64,000 bases of DNA, taken from assembly GCF_003611035.1 (NCBI RefSeq), contig NZ_CP030033.1:930001-994000 (forward strand), written 5' to 3'. This document shows positions 41,799 to 50,430 of the stretch, piece by piece. Positions within the stretch are counted from its first letter, which is position 1, and each line of letters begins with the position of its first letter. The position numbers and the translations under genes are program-made. The DNA is from Cryobacterium soli. GTDB taxonomy: Bacteria > Actinomycetota > Actinomycetes > Actinomycetales > Microbacteriaceae. The notes below the pieces were generated by a model. That model searched no databases. It worked only from the letters and a program-made list of their open reading frames with translations, and was not told the origin of the DNA.

Positions 41799-42258
41799 GT
41801 CCACGGTCGCCGTACTGGCCGGCGGGCTCGACCGGCTCTACCCAGCGGGCCACGAGCAACTCTTTGAGCGCATCGAACAGAGCGGCGGACTGCTCCTGAG
41901 CGAGCTTCCGCCCGGCTCCGCCCCGACTCGGTGGCGCTTCCTCCAACGGAATCGGATCCTCGCAGCGCTCTCGGGCGCGACTGTCGTCGTTGAGGCTGGG
42001 CACCGATCTGGTTCGTTGAACGTGGCTGCGCAAGCCCATTCCCTGGGTCGACCGGTCGGCGCCGTCCCTGGACCTGTCACCAGCCCGGCGAGCGCAGGGT
42101 GCCACCGGCTTATTCAGGAGGGAGTCGCAAGTCTCGTGGTCGACGCACAAGACGTGACGGACCTGCTGGACGCCTCAGCCGGCTTCTCAGGAGACCGAAC
42201 GTTCACCTACTCCCCCACACGACGATTCAGTCGAACCGATACTGGTCTGCGCCTCTAG
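41797..42258 (+). pseudogene. DprA C-terminal fragment
   Basis: About 153 codons that match the second half of DprA/Smf, the protein that protects incoming single-stranded DNA and loads RecA: STVAVLAGGLDRLYPAGHEQ, then LQRNRILAALSGATVVVEAG and GRPVGAVPGPVTSPASAGCH. The first half, with the start of the Rossmann core, is missing. dprA genes are common on actinobacterial conjugative elements next to coupling protein and SSB genes, as here (42287, 44241). Confidence 0.82.
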
Positions 42259-42286
42259 ACCTTCTCTAGATGAAGGGAGAGCGCCG

Positions 42287-44095
42287 GTGAGCACACCACG
42301 AACTCAGGGCTCGCTCGGCGACGAGCTCGCAAACTTCGGCATCGGACTCCTGATGTGCTCAGCAGTACTTGCGCTCCTCCTCCGGCTGTCGGGAACCATC
42401 GCAGCCTGGGCGACAGGTATCGCGCAACCGGCTGGCGGGCCCGAGACCGGACTCTCTGTCCTCCTCGACCCCGGCAACCCAGCAGCCGCCATGCAGGCTC
42501 CCGCGCTGCACCCGCTTGCCTACTGGCTGACGGCCAGCATCATGGTCGTTGTCGTTTGCGCGGCCGGGACCTGGCTGTGGCGGAAGCTTCACGATCCGCA
42601 ACGGGCAGCACGGATCGATCCGTACCGCATCCCCGGAATCGCGACACGGAACGATGTCCTGCGAGCGGCATCCAGCAAAGCGCTCATGCATCGCGCTGCG
42701 CATCTCCGCCCAGCCTTATCGAACGCGAAGGCTACGGACGTTGGCTACCGCATCGGACGATCACGAGGTAACGATGTTTGGGCCAGCGTCGAGGACTCCA
42801 TCCTCGTCATCGGACCACCGCGCTCCGGGAAGGGCGCACACATCGTCATCAACGCCATCCTCGACTCCCCCGGGCCGGTTGTGACCACGTCCACCCGCCC
42901 TGACAACCTCACGGCCACACTCCGAGCACGCCAACGGACCGGCCCGGTCGCTGTGTTCGATCCTCAACAACTCGCCCTCGGAGTGCCCGCGGGCCTACGC
43001 TGGTCGCCGATCCGCGGCTGCGAAGATCCGCTCACAGCGATGATCCGCGCAACGGGATTGGCAGCCGGCACTGGCCTGGCTGCCGGCGGCGTCGATGGCG
43101 GCGGGTTCTGGGAGGCAAAAACACGAACTGCCCTGCAAGCGCTGCTACACGCCGCCGCCCTCGACCACCGCACGCCCGCCGAACTCTTCCGGTGGACCCT
43201 TGACCCGGCTGCAGCTCACGACGCGGTCGCCATCCTCCTCAGCACTCCCGCAGCCGCCACAGGATGGGGCGACTCCCTGCAAGCAATGCTGGAAGCCGAC
43301 CCACGGACACGCGACTCAATCTGGCAGGGCGTTTCCCTCTCGCTCGGCGCCCTCGCCGACCCACGAGTACTGGATGCCGTCTCACCGGGAGAAGGTGAGA
43401 GCTTCGACCCCGAGGGTTTTCTGCGCAGCAACAGCACTCTGTACTTGCTCGCAACAGGTGCAGGCTCAAACAACTCCGCCGCGCTTGTCTCAGCCTTCGT
43501 CGAGGACCTCGTGGAGACCGCCCGCCGCCTGGCCGCTCGGAGCGCGGGCGCTCGACTCGACCCGCCTCTGCTACTAGCACTCGACGAAATCGGGAATTTG
43601 GCACCCCTCCCCTCGCTTCCCAACCTGATGGCGGAAGGCGGCGGCACGGGCATAACAACCATGCCCGTTCTCCAGTCCCTCGCGCAGGCACGAACCAAGT
43701 GGAGCGAGAACGCAGCAGGCACGATATGGGATTCGTCGATCGTCAAGGTCGTACTTGGCGGAGCATCCAACTCTCGAGACCTGCACGATCTCTCGACCCT
43801 GATCGGCGAGCGCGACGAGTCCACCGACTCAACCACCGTCGGTGACCGGGGTTCACGCTCAGCGCAGCGCTCCGTCCGCCGGGTCCCGGTCATGCCGCCC
43901 GACACCATCCGCACCCTCCCTTTCGGGACGGGCCTGATCATGCTCCGCGCGGCCCCGCCCGTCATCGCGAGCTTGCAGATGTGGACCGGGCGTCCTGATG
44001 CGAAGACTCTGCTCGTCAACCGGGCGGATATCGAAGCATTGATGCGTAGGCCTCCTGCGGAGTCTGCCGCGCAGCCGTCGGCCAGCCAATCGTAG
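42287..44095 (+). CDS. VirD4/TraG-type conjugative coupling protein
   Basis: A 602-residue membrane ATPase that brings DNA-relaxase complexes to a transfer channel. Two N-terminal spans (LGIGLLMCSAVLALLLRL-like at about residue 20, and LTASIMVVVVCAAGTWLW near residue 85) precede the motor domain. Walker A is VIGPPRSGKGAH near residue 180 and Walker B LLLALDEIGNLAPL near residue 430, followed by the TraG/TraD block TTMPVLQSLAQARTKW. GTG at 42287 follows GAAGGGAGA. No relaxase gene is visible in the element, so it may work with machinery supplied in trans, or be a remnant of a larger transfer region. Confidence 0.87.
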   Translation: MSTPRTQGSLGDELANFGIGLLMCSAVLALLLRLSGTIAAWATGIAQPAGGPETGLSVLLDPGNPAAAMQAPALHPLAYWLTASIMVVVVCAAGTWLWRKLHDPQRAARIDPYRIPGIATRNDVLRAASSKALMHRAAHLRPALSNAKATDVGYRIGRSRGNDVWASVEDSILVIGPPRSGKGAHIVINAILDSPGPVVTTSTRPDNLTATLRARQRTGPVAVFDPQQLALGVPAGLRWSPIRGCEDPLTAMIRATGLAAGTGLAAGGVDGGGFWEAKTRTALQALLHAAALDHRTPAELFRWTLDPAAAHDAVAILLSTPAAATGWGDSLQAMLEADPRTRDSIWQGVSLSLGALADPRVLDAVSPGEGESFDPEGFLRSNSTLYLLATGAGSNNSAALVSAFVEDLVETARRLAARSAGARLDPPLLLALDEIGNLAPLPSLPNLMAEGGGTGITTMPVLQSLAQARTKWSENAAGTIWDSSIVKVVLGGASNSRDLHDLSTLIGERDESTDSTTVGDRGSRSAQRSVRRVPVMPPDTIRTLPFGTGLIMLRAAPPVIASLQMWTGRPDAKTLLVNRADIEALMRRPPAESAAQPSASQS

Positions 44096-44240
44096 TGACA
44101 GCGTCGCCCCATATCGCGTCGCAACGGCGGGTACTGCGGTTGAGGTGGTTTGCCCGCTCGCCTCCGTCGTGAAGGCGGCGGCACACCTAGTAGTGAGCGC
44201 GGATCAACCCGGTCCGCCCAGTAACAGGAGGTTGAGTCCC

Positions 44241-44696
44241 ATGACACTTCACACGCAGCAGTCGCTGTCAGGTTTCATCGCGTCGGAGCCACAACACTCA
44301 GTCACGGAGAATGGCGACACTCGCTTCTACGTGCGCGTCGGCCAGCCCCATTTCCGTCGCGAGGAAGGAGGCTTCACCCCACTCGAACCAAGCTTCCACG
44401 ACCTCGTCGCGTACCGGGCTACCGCCGACCGGGCACTCACACGGTTTGCCAAGGGCGACAGTTTTGTCGCCGAAGGTTACGTACGCACATTCCAAGTAGA
44501 GCGCGACGGTGAAGTCATCGACCGGGAGGAGTTCGTCGCGAAGAAGATCGGCCACGACCTCGCTCGCACGAACTATGAGGTGGACCGAGCCCGCCGATCA
44601 GCACCCTCCGAGAAGCTGAACGCATCCGCTGTACAGAACGTCATGCGACGAGCACCCCAGCTCGCCCAGGCCCGCTCTGCCGCACTCGGGACGTGA
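44241..44696 (+). CDS. Single-stranded DNA-binding protein-like
   Basis: A 151-residue protein with an OB-fold N-terminal domain like bacterial SSB (SLSGFIASEPQHSVTENGDT, then RFYVRVGQPHF, KGDSFVAEGYVRTFQVERDG and FVAKKIGHDLART). It lacks the acidic C-terminal tip of housekeeping SSB, which is common for plasmid-type proteins. CAGGAGG precedes the ATG at 44241. With the coupling protein and DprA remnant it forms the DNA-handling part of the element. The next gene starts just after it. Confidence 0.75.
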   Translation: MTLHTQQSLSGFIASEPQHSVTENGDTRFYVRVGQPHFRREEGGFTPLEPSFHDLVAYRATADRALTRFAKGDSFVAEGYVRTFQVERDGEVIDREEFVAKKIGHDLARTNYEVDRARRSAPSEKLNASAVQNVMRRAPQLAQARSAALGT

Positions 44697-44704
44697 GGGC
44701 CACC

Positions 44705-45292
44705 ATGTCATCTCCACTGGACGAGTGGGTCCCGGATGATCGAAATGGCAAGTTCGTCGATGACTCATTCGAAGATCTTGACGGCCCGCTCACTGCAGAG
44801 CCTCCACATCCCATCAACTGGAATCTACTCACCGCCGAAGAGGCCGAGGTCGAATGGATCGAGCTCAACCGGTGGGTGAATTGGCTACGTCGGACGTATG
44901 GACTCCCAGCCTCCGTCGTGCCGCCTCTCTGGCACCGCCACCCAGAACTTGTCTGGGAGCTCTCTGCGCTGCACTTACATTGGCTCTGCGCCTACGACCC
45001 CGATCAACACGGCTCGGCACCATTCGGCTGGCACCGCGACTTCGCCGACGCCCGCCAGCGTCTTCACGACTGGGTGGGGGCATCCGGGACCCGCCTCGAG
45101 CGCGACCGTCCTACGCGCCAAATCGCGTGGCCCGGTGAAACCCCTACCAGGGCAGCCGACGACATCATGATCGACGACCGTGACAAAGACTTTGCGTCTT
45201 TCGTCATCAAAGATGTCGAAAGACGTCGTGAGGCGGGAGCGGCCTTCTATGCTCGCGACGGTGCTAACCCACCCACAAGAATTGAGACTTAA
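44705..45292 (+). CDS. Uncharacterised protein of conjugative elements
   Basis: A 195-residue protein, acidic at the N-terminus (SPLDEWVPDDRNGKFVDDSF), with a tryptophan-rich central part (NRWVNWLRRTYGL, then PPLWHRHPELVWELSALHLH, then WHRDFADARQRLHDW). The pattern resembles the DUF4913-like proteins found with actinobacterial coupling proteins, though I cannot confirm that. ATG at 44705 follows GAGGG; a GTG at 44693 overlapping the SSB gene is an alternative. Probably co-transcribed with 42287 and 44241. Confidence 0.6.
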   Translation: MSSPLDEWVPDDRNGKFVDDSFEDLDGPLTAEPPHPINWNLLTAEEAEVEWIELNRWVNWLRRTYGLPASVVPPLWHRHPELVWELSALHLHWLCAYDPDQHGSAPFGWHRDFADARQRLHDWVGASGTRLERDRPTRQIAWPGETPTRAADDIMIDDRDKDFASFVIKDVERRREAGAAFYARDGANPPTRIET

Positions 45293-45337
45293 CCCATCGG
45301 CTGATCATGAATCACGCCGAGTAACAAGAAGAACCGC

Positions 45338-45682
45338 TCATAGTTGACGGGACTCACAAATCGCTAACAAGGACCTCTCCCCTTCACCAGTTTCAGGAAG
45401 GTGCAATTCCCATGCCGCCCTGTTGTCAAAGTAGATGCGTCGCGCCTCGTTTGAGAGCTTGCAAGTTCGCCGGCCACCCTTGACTGCCTCACGAACAATG
45501 AGGTTTTGCTCGCCGAGGCGTTTGGCCCGCCACCCGACAAGTTGCTGTGAGGCATTCAATTCACCAGCTATCTCCCCGGCGTAAATGGGCCGAGCTTCCG
45601 AAACCATGCTTCTAAGGATCCCCAGCTCAGTTTCGGGAAGTAGCCGTTCGTTAGCCGCCTGTGCTACGAGGTCCGAATACAT
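45338..45682 (-). CDS. Winged-helix DNA-binding protein
   Basis: A 114-residue protein: TELGILRSMVSEARPIYAGE, then GELNASQQLVGWRAKRLGEQ and IVREAVKGGRRTCKLSNEAR, i.e. three helices and a wing as in MarR- or ArsR-like regulators. It lies 146 bases downstream of the UvrD-like gene on the same strand and could be co-transcribed with, or control, the defence block. No cysteine metal site is seen. Specific family uncertain. Confidence 0.6.
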   Translation of the reverse strand: MYSDLVAQAANERLLPETELGILRSMVSEARPIYAGEIAGELNASQQLVGWRAKRLGEQNLIVREAVKGGRRTCKLSNEARRIYFDNRAAWELHLPETGEGERSLLAICESRQL

Positions 45683-45827
45683 CTAACTCAGTTCGAGATT
45701 CTCCGCGAGGTCAGTCGAGGCGCCGTTTCCAAGTGAAGCTCATGTCGACGCTCTGGCTTCTGGCTCGTCGAGATCGCGACCGGTCAACGGAAACTCGAGG
45801 TGGGCCTGTCCTCCCGTCCTGGTGCCA

Positions 45828-47768
45828 TCAACGAATTTCTAGGTCCTCTAGCGCCAGGACGTCGTCACGCTCGAACATGCCTGAGTTCTTGAGTTCGGCC
45901 ACAGCGGATGCCGGATCGGCTGTGTAGAGAACTACGGCAAGGTCGCGACGAGCTCGTGAACAGCAGACATACAAGAGCCTTGACGTACGTCCGATGACCG
46001 ACTCTTTGCCGTCCGCGACATTGCGCAAATCAGTATCCGATAGAGCAGTCAGGCCGAGTAGTTTGTCGTACGAAAACTGATTGTGCGTACCTTCTTCATC
46101 ATCCAGAACCACAACAACGCGTTCGAACTCCGCGCCCTTGACGCCTTGGTGAGTTGCGTAAGGTGAACGGCGAGCCGTGTATTCGCCATAACCCACTACT
46201 TCTATAGCCGCGCAGGAAAAGTAGCGCTCGACGATGCCAGCGACTAATTCCGCGTCCTCAGGATCCGCACCATTTCCTTCTGGGACCTCAGCTTGTCCGG
46301 TCGCAGGTATGGATAACGAAACGAGGATCCGTGAATCGAGTGACGTGAGTTTGTTGTCGGCAATCACCTTGAACAGGTCTCGCACAGACGATCCGGACGA
46401 GGGCGACAGCATATTGCTAAGTTCCTTGACCGCATGGGCGAGCTGCGCAAAAAGAGCCGCGATGTCGGACCGATTCTCGAGGTTAGCCTGACTGAGTAAC
46501 TCGCAGTGCGCACGGAGTATTCGCATGACCTCCGACTTGTCCCCCGAATCGCTAGCACCAACTAGAGGGAGAACAAACCTAGTGATCGGGCCCAAAAGCC
46601 AACCGTCTCCCTCCTGAAAAGACGTGCCGTACTTGTCCGGAACCTTGTCGTTGAATGCGCTGTACAGAGCAGGGAAACCAAGACGATTTGCGGCCATCCG
46701 GTGAACGATTACAAGGATGCGCAACTCCCGGTTTTCGTCGGCACTCTGCCACAGCGGATCCGAGTGTTCAGCCGCAAGCCACTGGCGCACCCGCGCCAGA
46801 TTCATTTGCCTCTTCCCGTCGGTCGGGAGAACAAATAGTCGCGCCGATCCTTGAACGAGAACGGGTGGAGTGACTGATTTGTCTATGCGTCCACCTGTCT
46901 GCACTAAGTCATCCGACCGTGATCGAATGTTGTTGATAACGGCAAGAATGGCCTGCGAGCTGCGGAAGTTTTCAGGTTTGTCGAATTGGACCCACCCCTC
47001 CGGAAGATCGATATCGCCAACACCAGTTGCATAGATCTGCTGCATCGGATCGCCGAAGAAACCTAGACAGAAGCGGTCAGAGTGTTCCGCTGCGACCTTA
47101 CTAAGCGCTTCTACGACGGCGGGCATGGTGTCTTGGCTCTCGTCTACAAAGAAGAACGGATACCTCTGAGCCACGAGCTGCGCCAATAGAGGTTTCGTAG
47201 TCAGCAGCTGTGACCCGAGCTTCAAAATGTCGTCGTGACCAAGAGTGCCATTTTGGTAGTTACTCGATATGCCGTAGGTGTACGACACGTTGGCATCGAG
47301 CTCCTGAAGTTGGCGCTCGGCTCGGTCGATATCCTCTTGGTTGCGCTGTATGGTCGCCGGTCGGGTTCGCGGCTTGCTCGCGAAACCCGCGCGCAAGTCT
47401 TTCAGCTTGTCAATTTTCGTCTGCATCGACAGACTCACCCATACGCCTATATCGGATTTAAACGGTCGACATAGCTCCCAGAGAAAACTGTGGATGGTCG
47501 AGACGTGCACGAGCGGGTGCTCCCCGACATCTCGAGAGATTTCCTCTCGCGCGATATCGGTGTACGTAATGCAAACGATCTTCTGCTGGTTTCGCGCAAG
47601 AGCTACTCCCTGGCTTTGGATCAGATGCGCGAGGGCCTTAATCAACGAGGTTGTCTTTCCCGAACCGGCTCCGGCTCGGACGATGAATCCGCTGGGGCTC
47701 ACGCTATCCAGGTGAGCGTGGAGTGCCAGATCGACAGGAGTATTGGGGCTTCCTATACGACTGGTCAT
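45828..47768 (-). CDS. UvrD/Rep-like helicase, Gabija GajB-like
   Basis: A 646-residue superfamily 1 DNA helicase. Motif I is AGAGSGKTTSL at residues 32-42, motif II FFFVDESQDTMPAV near 206, motif III LGFFGDPMQQIYATG, motif IV ENFRSSQAILAVINN, and late motifs VVVVLDDEEGTHN and RLLYVCCSRARRDLAVVLY. Its start overlaps the stop of the OLD-family gene (TGATG). An OLD-type nuclease followed by a UvrD-like helicase is the layout of the Gabija anti-phage system, although both proteins here are longer than the classical GajA/GajB. The role in phage defence is inference from that layout. Confidence 0.83.
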   Translation of the reverse strand: MTSRIGSPNTPVDLALHAHLDSVSPSGFIVRAGAGSGKTTSLIKALAHLIQSQGVALARNQQKIVCITYTDIAREEISRDVGEHPLVHVSTIHSFLWELCRPFKSDIGVWVSLSMQTKIDKLKDLRAGFASKPRTRPATIQRNQEDIDRAERQLQELDANVSYTYGISSNYQNGTLGHDDILKLGSQLLTTKPLLAQLVAQRYPFFFVDESQDTMPAVVEALSKVAAEHSDRFCLGFFGDPMQQIYATGVGDIDLPEGWVQFDKPENFRSSQAILAVINNIRSRSDDLVQTGGRIDKSVTPPVLVQGSARLFVLPTDGKRQMNLARVRQWLAAEHSDPLWQSADENRELRILVIVHRMAANRLGFPALYSAFNDKVPDKYGTSFQEGDGWLLGPITRFVLPLVGASDSGDKSEVMRILRAHCELLSQANLENRSDIAALFAQLAHAVKELSNMLSPSSGSSVRDLFKVIADNKLTSLDSRILVSLSIPATGQAEVPEGNGADPEDAELVAGIVERYFSCAAIEVVGYGEYTARRSPYATHQGVKGAEFERVVVVLDDEEGTHNQFSYDKLLGLTALSDTDLRNVADGKESVIGRTSRLLYVCCSRARRDLAVVLYTADPASAVAELKNSGMFERDDVLALEDLEIR

Positions 47769-50140
47769 CAGGCAACTTTGCCGAGGTCATCCGCTGCCAA
47801 AGCGTCCGCGTTCAGTACAGGGACCAGAATCTCATTCGGGGTCAGCTGAGATTCAAGCCATTTCAGTCCCTCATCGATGTAGGTCGGAACAACCCACGCT
47901 TCAGGATCAGCTTCGAACACCGCGAGCGCAAATTCAGTTTTCTTGAAACTCTTCGAAGCGACGCGGTGGTGAATTCGTGCCAATACGTTGCTGATGTCAG
48001 GAGTCTCTTCGCTGCGCTTTACGACGCTGAGATGCAGATCCTTCTGTCCCGCATCTTGGGTCCATTGCAGATTTTGGTACGCGAACGCCTCTTCCAATGT
48101 GCGTCCGGCAAGTTTCACCGTCGTGCCGTTCCAAGTGACATCTGTCACGCCCTGATAGGCCACTCGCACCGAACAAGGGCTCGCCTGTATCTTCAGATCT
48201 TCCGAAGCGCTCAGTAGGTCTGGGATTGAGGATCGCCCCGGCAGCCACTGCTTCAACGTTTCGTTCGAGGTTTGCGCACCGGGTACGTTGGTCATCGACA
48301 CCGACAAAGATTTTGAAGTCTGGCCTGTACTCGGCATTTCGTTCATGGCCGATTCCTCCGCGTAGGACTCTGGCTCACCTGGGGTTGACACTGCAGCCCC
48401 TTTGAGAGCCACGCTGTCCAAGTCGGTAATCACCAAAGTGGTAATGCCAAGGAAGTTGACAAGATCACGGAAGCGATGCGCGAACGCCCCACCTACTTCG
48501 AGGATGCTCAAATACTGCGCTTTCAATTCCGGAGCAGTTCGTTCGATCATGAGCGGCAACAAGAGCCTCTCGACGTTTCCTTCTACAAGCACCGCCGCAT
48601 CGGCGAAAAATAGATCACAATGAGTGAGTTTCATGTACCGAATCAGAAAGTCGCGCGTCACTACCTCGTCGATCGCTGCAGCGGCTGGGACGTCAGGTTC
48701 GCGCTCAGACGTTACAGCTTCTCCGCTTCCCTCGTCGGATGCAGCGGTGGCCGTTGGCCCGGAGACGACTGACTGCGGCGCCGTAGGTCGCTTGAACGTT
48801 GCCAAGTCCAAAACATCTGTGGTCGCCTGGTTGGGGACTCCCGCGGATCGTTTGAAGTAGCGAATCGGCGAGAACCCTGCCTCATAGATGATGTGCGACG
48901 AATGTGTTGTGATCACGAGCTGCGTCAAGAAAGAGGCCTCTTCGTCTAGGACCTTACGGATTTGACGGATGAACACCTGTTGCAGCTGCGCGTGCAGGTG
49001 GGCCTCAGGCTCTTCTATCATGACCAAGTGGAGAAGCGGACGGACCGGCATGCTCGCCCATCGTTCCTGGAAATCCAACAACTCGATGACCATATAGATC
49101 AGGTTCTTGAACCCCAGACCGTTATATCGACCGGGTAGCATCACCGGCGCGACGCCAGGATCGAGCGTGTCAGGATCGTCCAATGAGTAGTGGACGCTGG
49201 TGTTCTTGCTAGAGAATATGGACTCTGGATCAACGACGGATCTGATCAACAGATACGGATTTGAAAACCCGGGATACCCAAGCTTGTTAAGGCTGTCCAG
49301 GGTCGGTTTGAACACTTGAAGAAGATGGTCGTTCAACCGCCGCTCTGAATCAGCAAGCGCTCGCGTTGCTCCGTGGTTGTCGTCATAGCGTTCAAGGTTG
49401 TTCTTGTAAAAGCGGCCAAGACGCCCCGAGAGGTGCTCCCCCTTGCCACTCGCTTCAGAGTCCGAGAGGAAGCGCTGAGCATCCATGAAGTCGACCTTGA
49501 TTATCGAGTCGAGAATTGTGCGCGCCTGTGTAGAGGTGTCGGCCAAGGCCCGCGGAGGTCGGCTGAGATCCTCATTCCACTCCTCGTCAAAGGACGACCG
49601 GTCAAGTGTTGCGATGCTGACTGAATATTCCTCCTGCAACGTGCGTGAAAGGTAGTCACTGAGCGACGTCGGCCATGGGTGGAAGTCAGACGCGTCGTCC
49701 GTTGCCTCCTGGGCTTGACTTCGCGCGTGGCGATACCGAGCGAGAAGCTCGTCTGAGTTGTCGGGCTGAAGCGACAACCGTACGCCCAGCGGGCCTGACT
49801 CCCAGTCGAGGTTAGGGATCAGCGGGATTGCGCGGTACAGATCCTGCGCATCGATGTCAAACCACAAGTCCAGCGTGATCGACGGAAGCGGGGACTTATC
49901 TGACAGGTCATTTCCTGCACTATCCATTTGCGCCCAGCACGCCGAGCTGAAGTCGTGGATGGAAAAGTCCCTGCTACCACGATTGGAAAGGAATAGACGG
50001 AACGCGTAAGTCGCAGACGTCTTCCCGCTGTTGTTCGCACCGACGAAAATTGTTGTTTCCGGATCTACCGACACTCGTACGTTTTGCAAGCGGCGAAAGT
50101 TCTCCACTCGAAAAGAGCTCAGCCTCATCAATAAACCCAT
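47768..50140 (-). CDS. OLD-family ATPase/TOPRIM nuclease, Gabija GajA-like
   Basis: A 790-residue protein. The N-terminal ABC-type ATPase has Walker A GANNSGKT at residues 34-41, the signature-like GLGFKNLIYMVIELLDFQ, Walker B LVMIEEPEAHLHAQ near 370 and the switch TTHSSHI. A TOPRIM domain near 515-575 has AVLVEGNVERLLLPLM with the catalytic Glu and LVITDLDS with the Asp pair. The C-terminal 200 residues are extra compared with GajA (about 580). Such proteins nick DNA when nucleotides are depleted by phage. The start is ATG at 50140; ATG at 50128 is equally possible. It is coupled to the helicase gene. Confidence 0.83.
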   Translation of the reverse strand: MGLLMRLSSFRVENFRRLQNVRVSVDPETTIFVGANNSGKTSATYAFRLFLSNRGSRDFSIHDFSSACWAQMDSAGNDLSDKSPLPSITLDLWFDIDAQDLYRAIPLIPNLDWESGPLGVRLSLQPDNSDELLARYRHARSQAQEATDDASDFHPWPTSLSDYLSRTLQEEYSVSIATLDRSSFDEEWNEDLSRPPRALADTSTQARTILDSIIKVDFMDAQRFLSDSEASGKGEHLSGRLGRFYKNNLERYDDNHGATRALADSERRLNDHLLQVFKPTLDSLNKLGYPGFSNPYLLIRSVVDPESIFSSKNTSVHYSLDDPDTLDPGVAPVMLPGRYNGLGFKNLIYMVIELLDFQERWASMPVRPLLHLVMIEEPEAHLHAQLQQVFIRQIRKVLDEEASFLTQLVITTHSSHIIYEAGFSPIRYFKRSAGVPNQATTDVLDLATFKRPTAPQSVVSGPTATAASDEGSGEAVTSEREPDVPAAAAIDEVVTRDFLIRYMKLTHCDLFFADAAVLVEGNVERLLLPLMIERTAPELKAQYLSILEVGGAFAHRFRDLVNFLGITTLVITDLDSVALKGAAVSTPGEPESYAEESAMNEMPSTGQTSKSLSVSMTNVPGAQTSNETLKQWLPGRSSIPDLLSASEDLKIQASPCSVRVAYQGVTDVTWNGTTVKLAGRTLEEAFAYQNLQWTQDAGQKDLHLSVVKRSEETPDISNVLARIHHRVASKSFKKTEFALAVFEADPEAWVVPTYIDEGLKWLESQLTPNEILVPVLNADALAADDLGKVA

Positions 50141-50430
50141 CGATTTGATATCGTCGCGGACCCTCGAAGCCGTTCGAAGTCACCGCATTCTTGGCTTCGT
50201 TTCATCAGTTTTCTAACACTCATAGCGGCAATCTCATTTCTGGGGCTGATTACGAAGAAGTCGGTACGAATCGTCAACAGGCGACACTGGTTGGGCAGGG
50301 CAAGTGGATTCAGATAGCTTCATTCGGCGCATGCCCGTCTTGATATCGCAGGTCAGGGGGCGCCGCGCGGGCTTCCAGCGGCCACATCCCCCAGAGCGGA
50401 TCCGCTGTCCGAAAGCGGAAGCTGTGAGTC
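50141..50430. other. 290-base gap between the OLD gene and the large repeat protein
   Basis: No credible gene. It must contain the promoter and leader of the OLD/UvrD pair if that pair is transcribed separately from the 50431 gene. No strong hairpin or dyad is seen. Confidence 0.45.
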
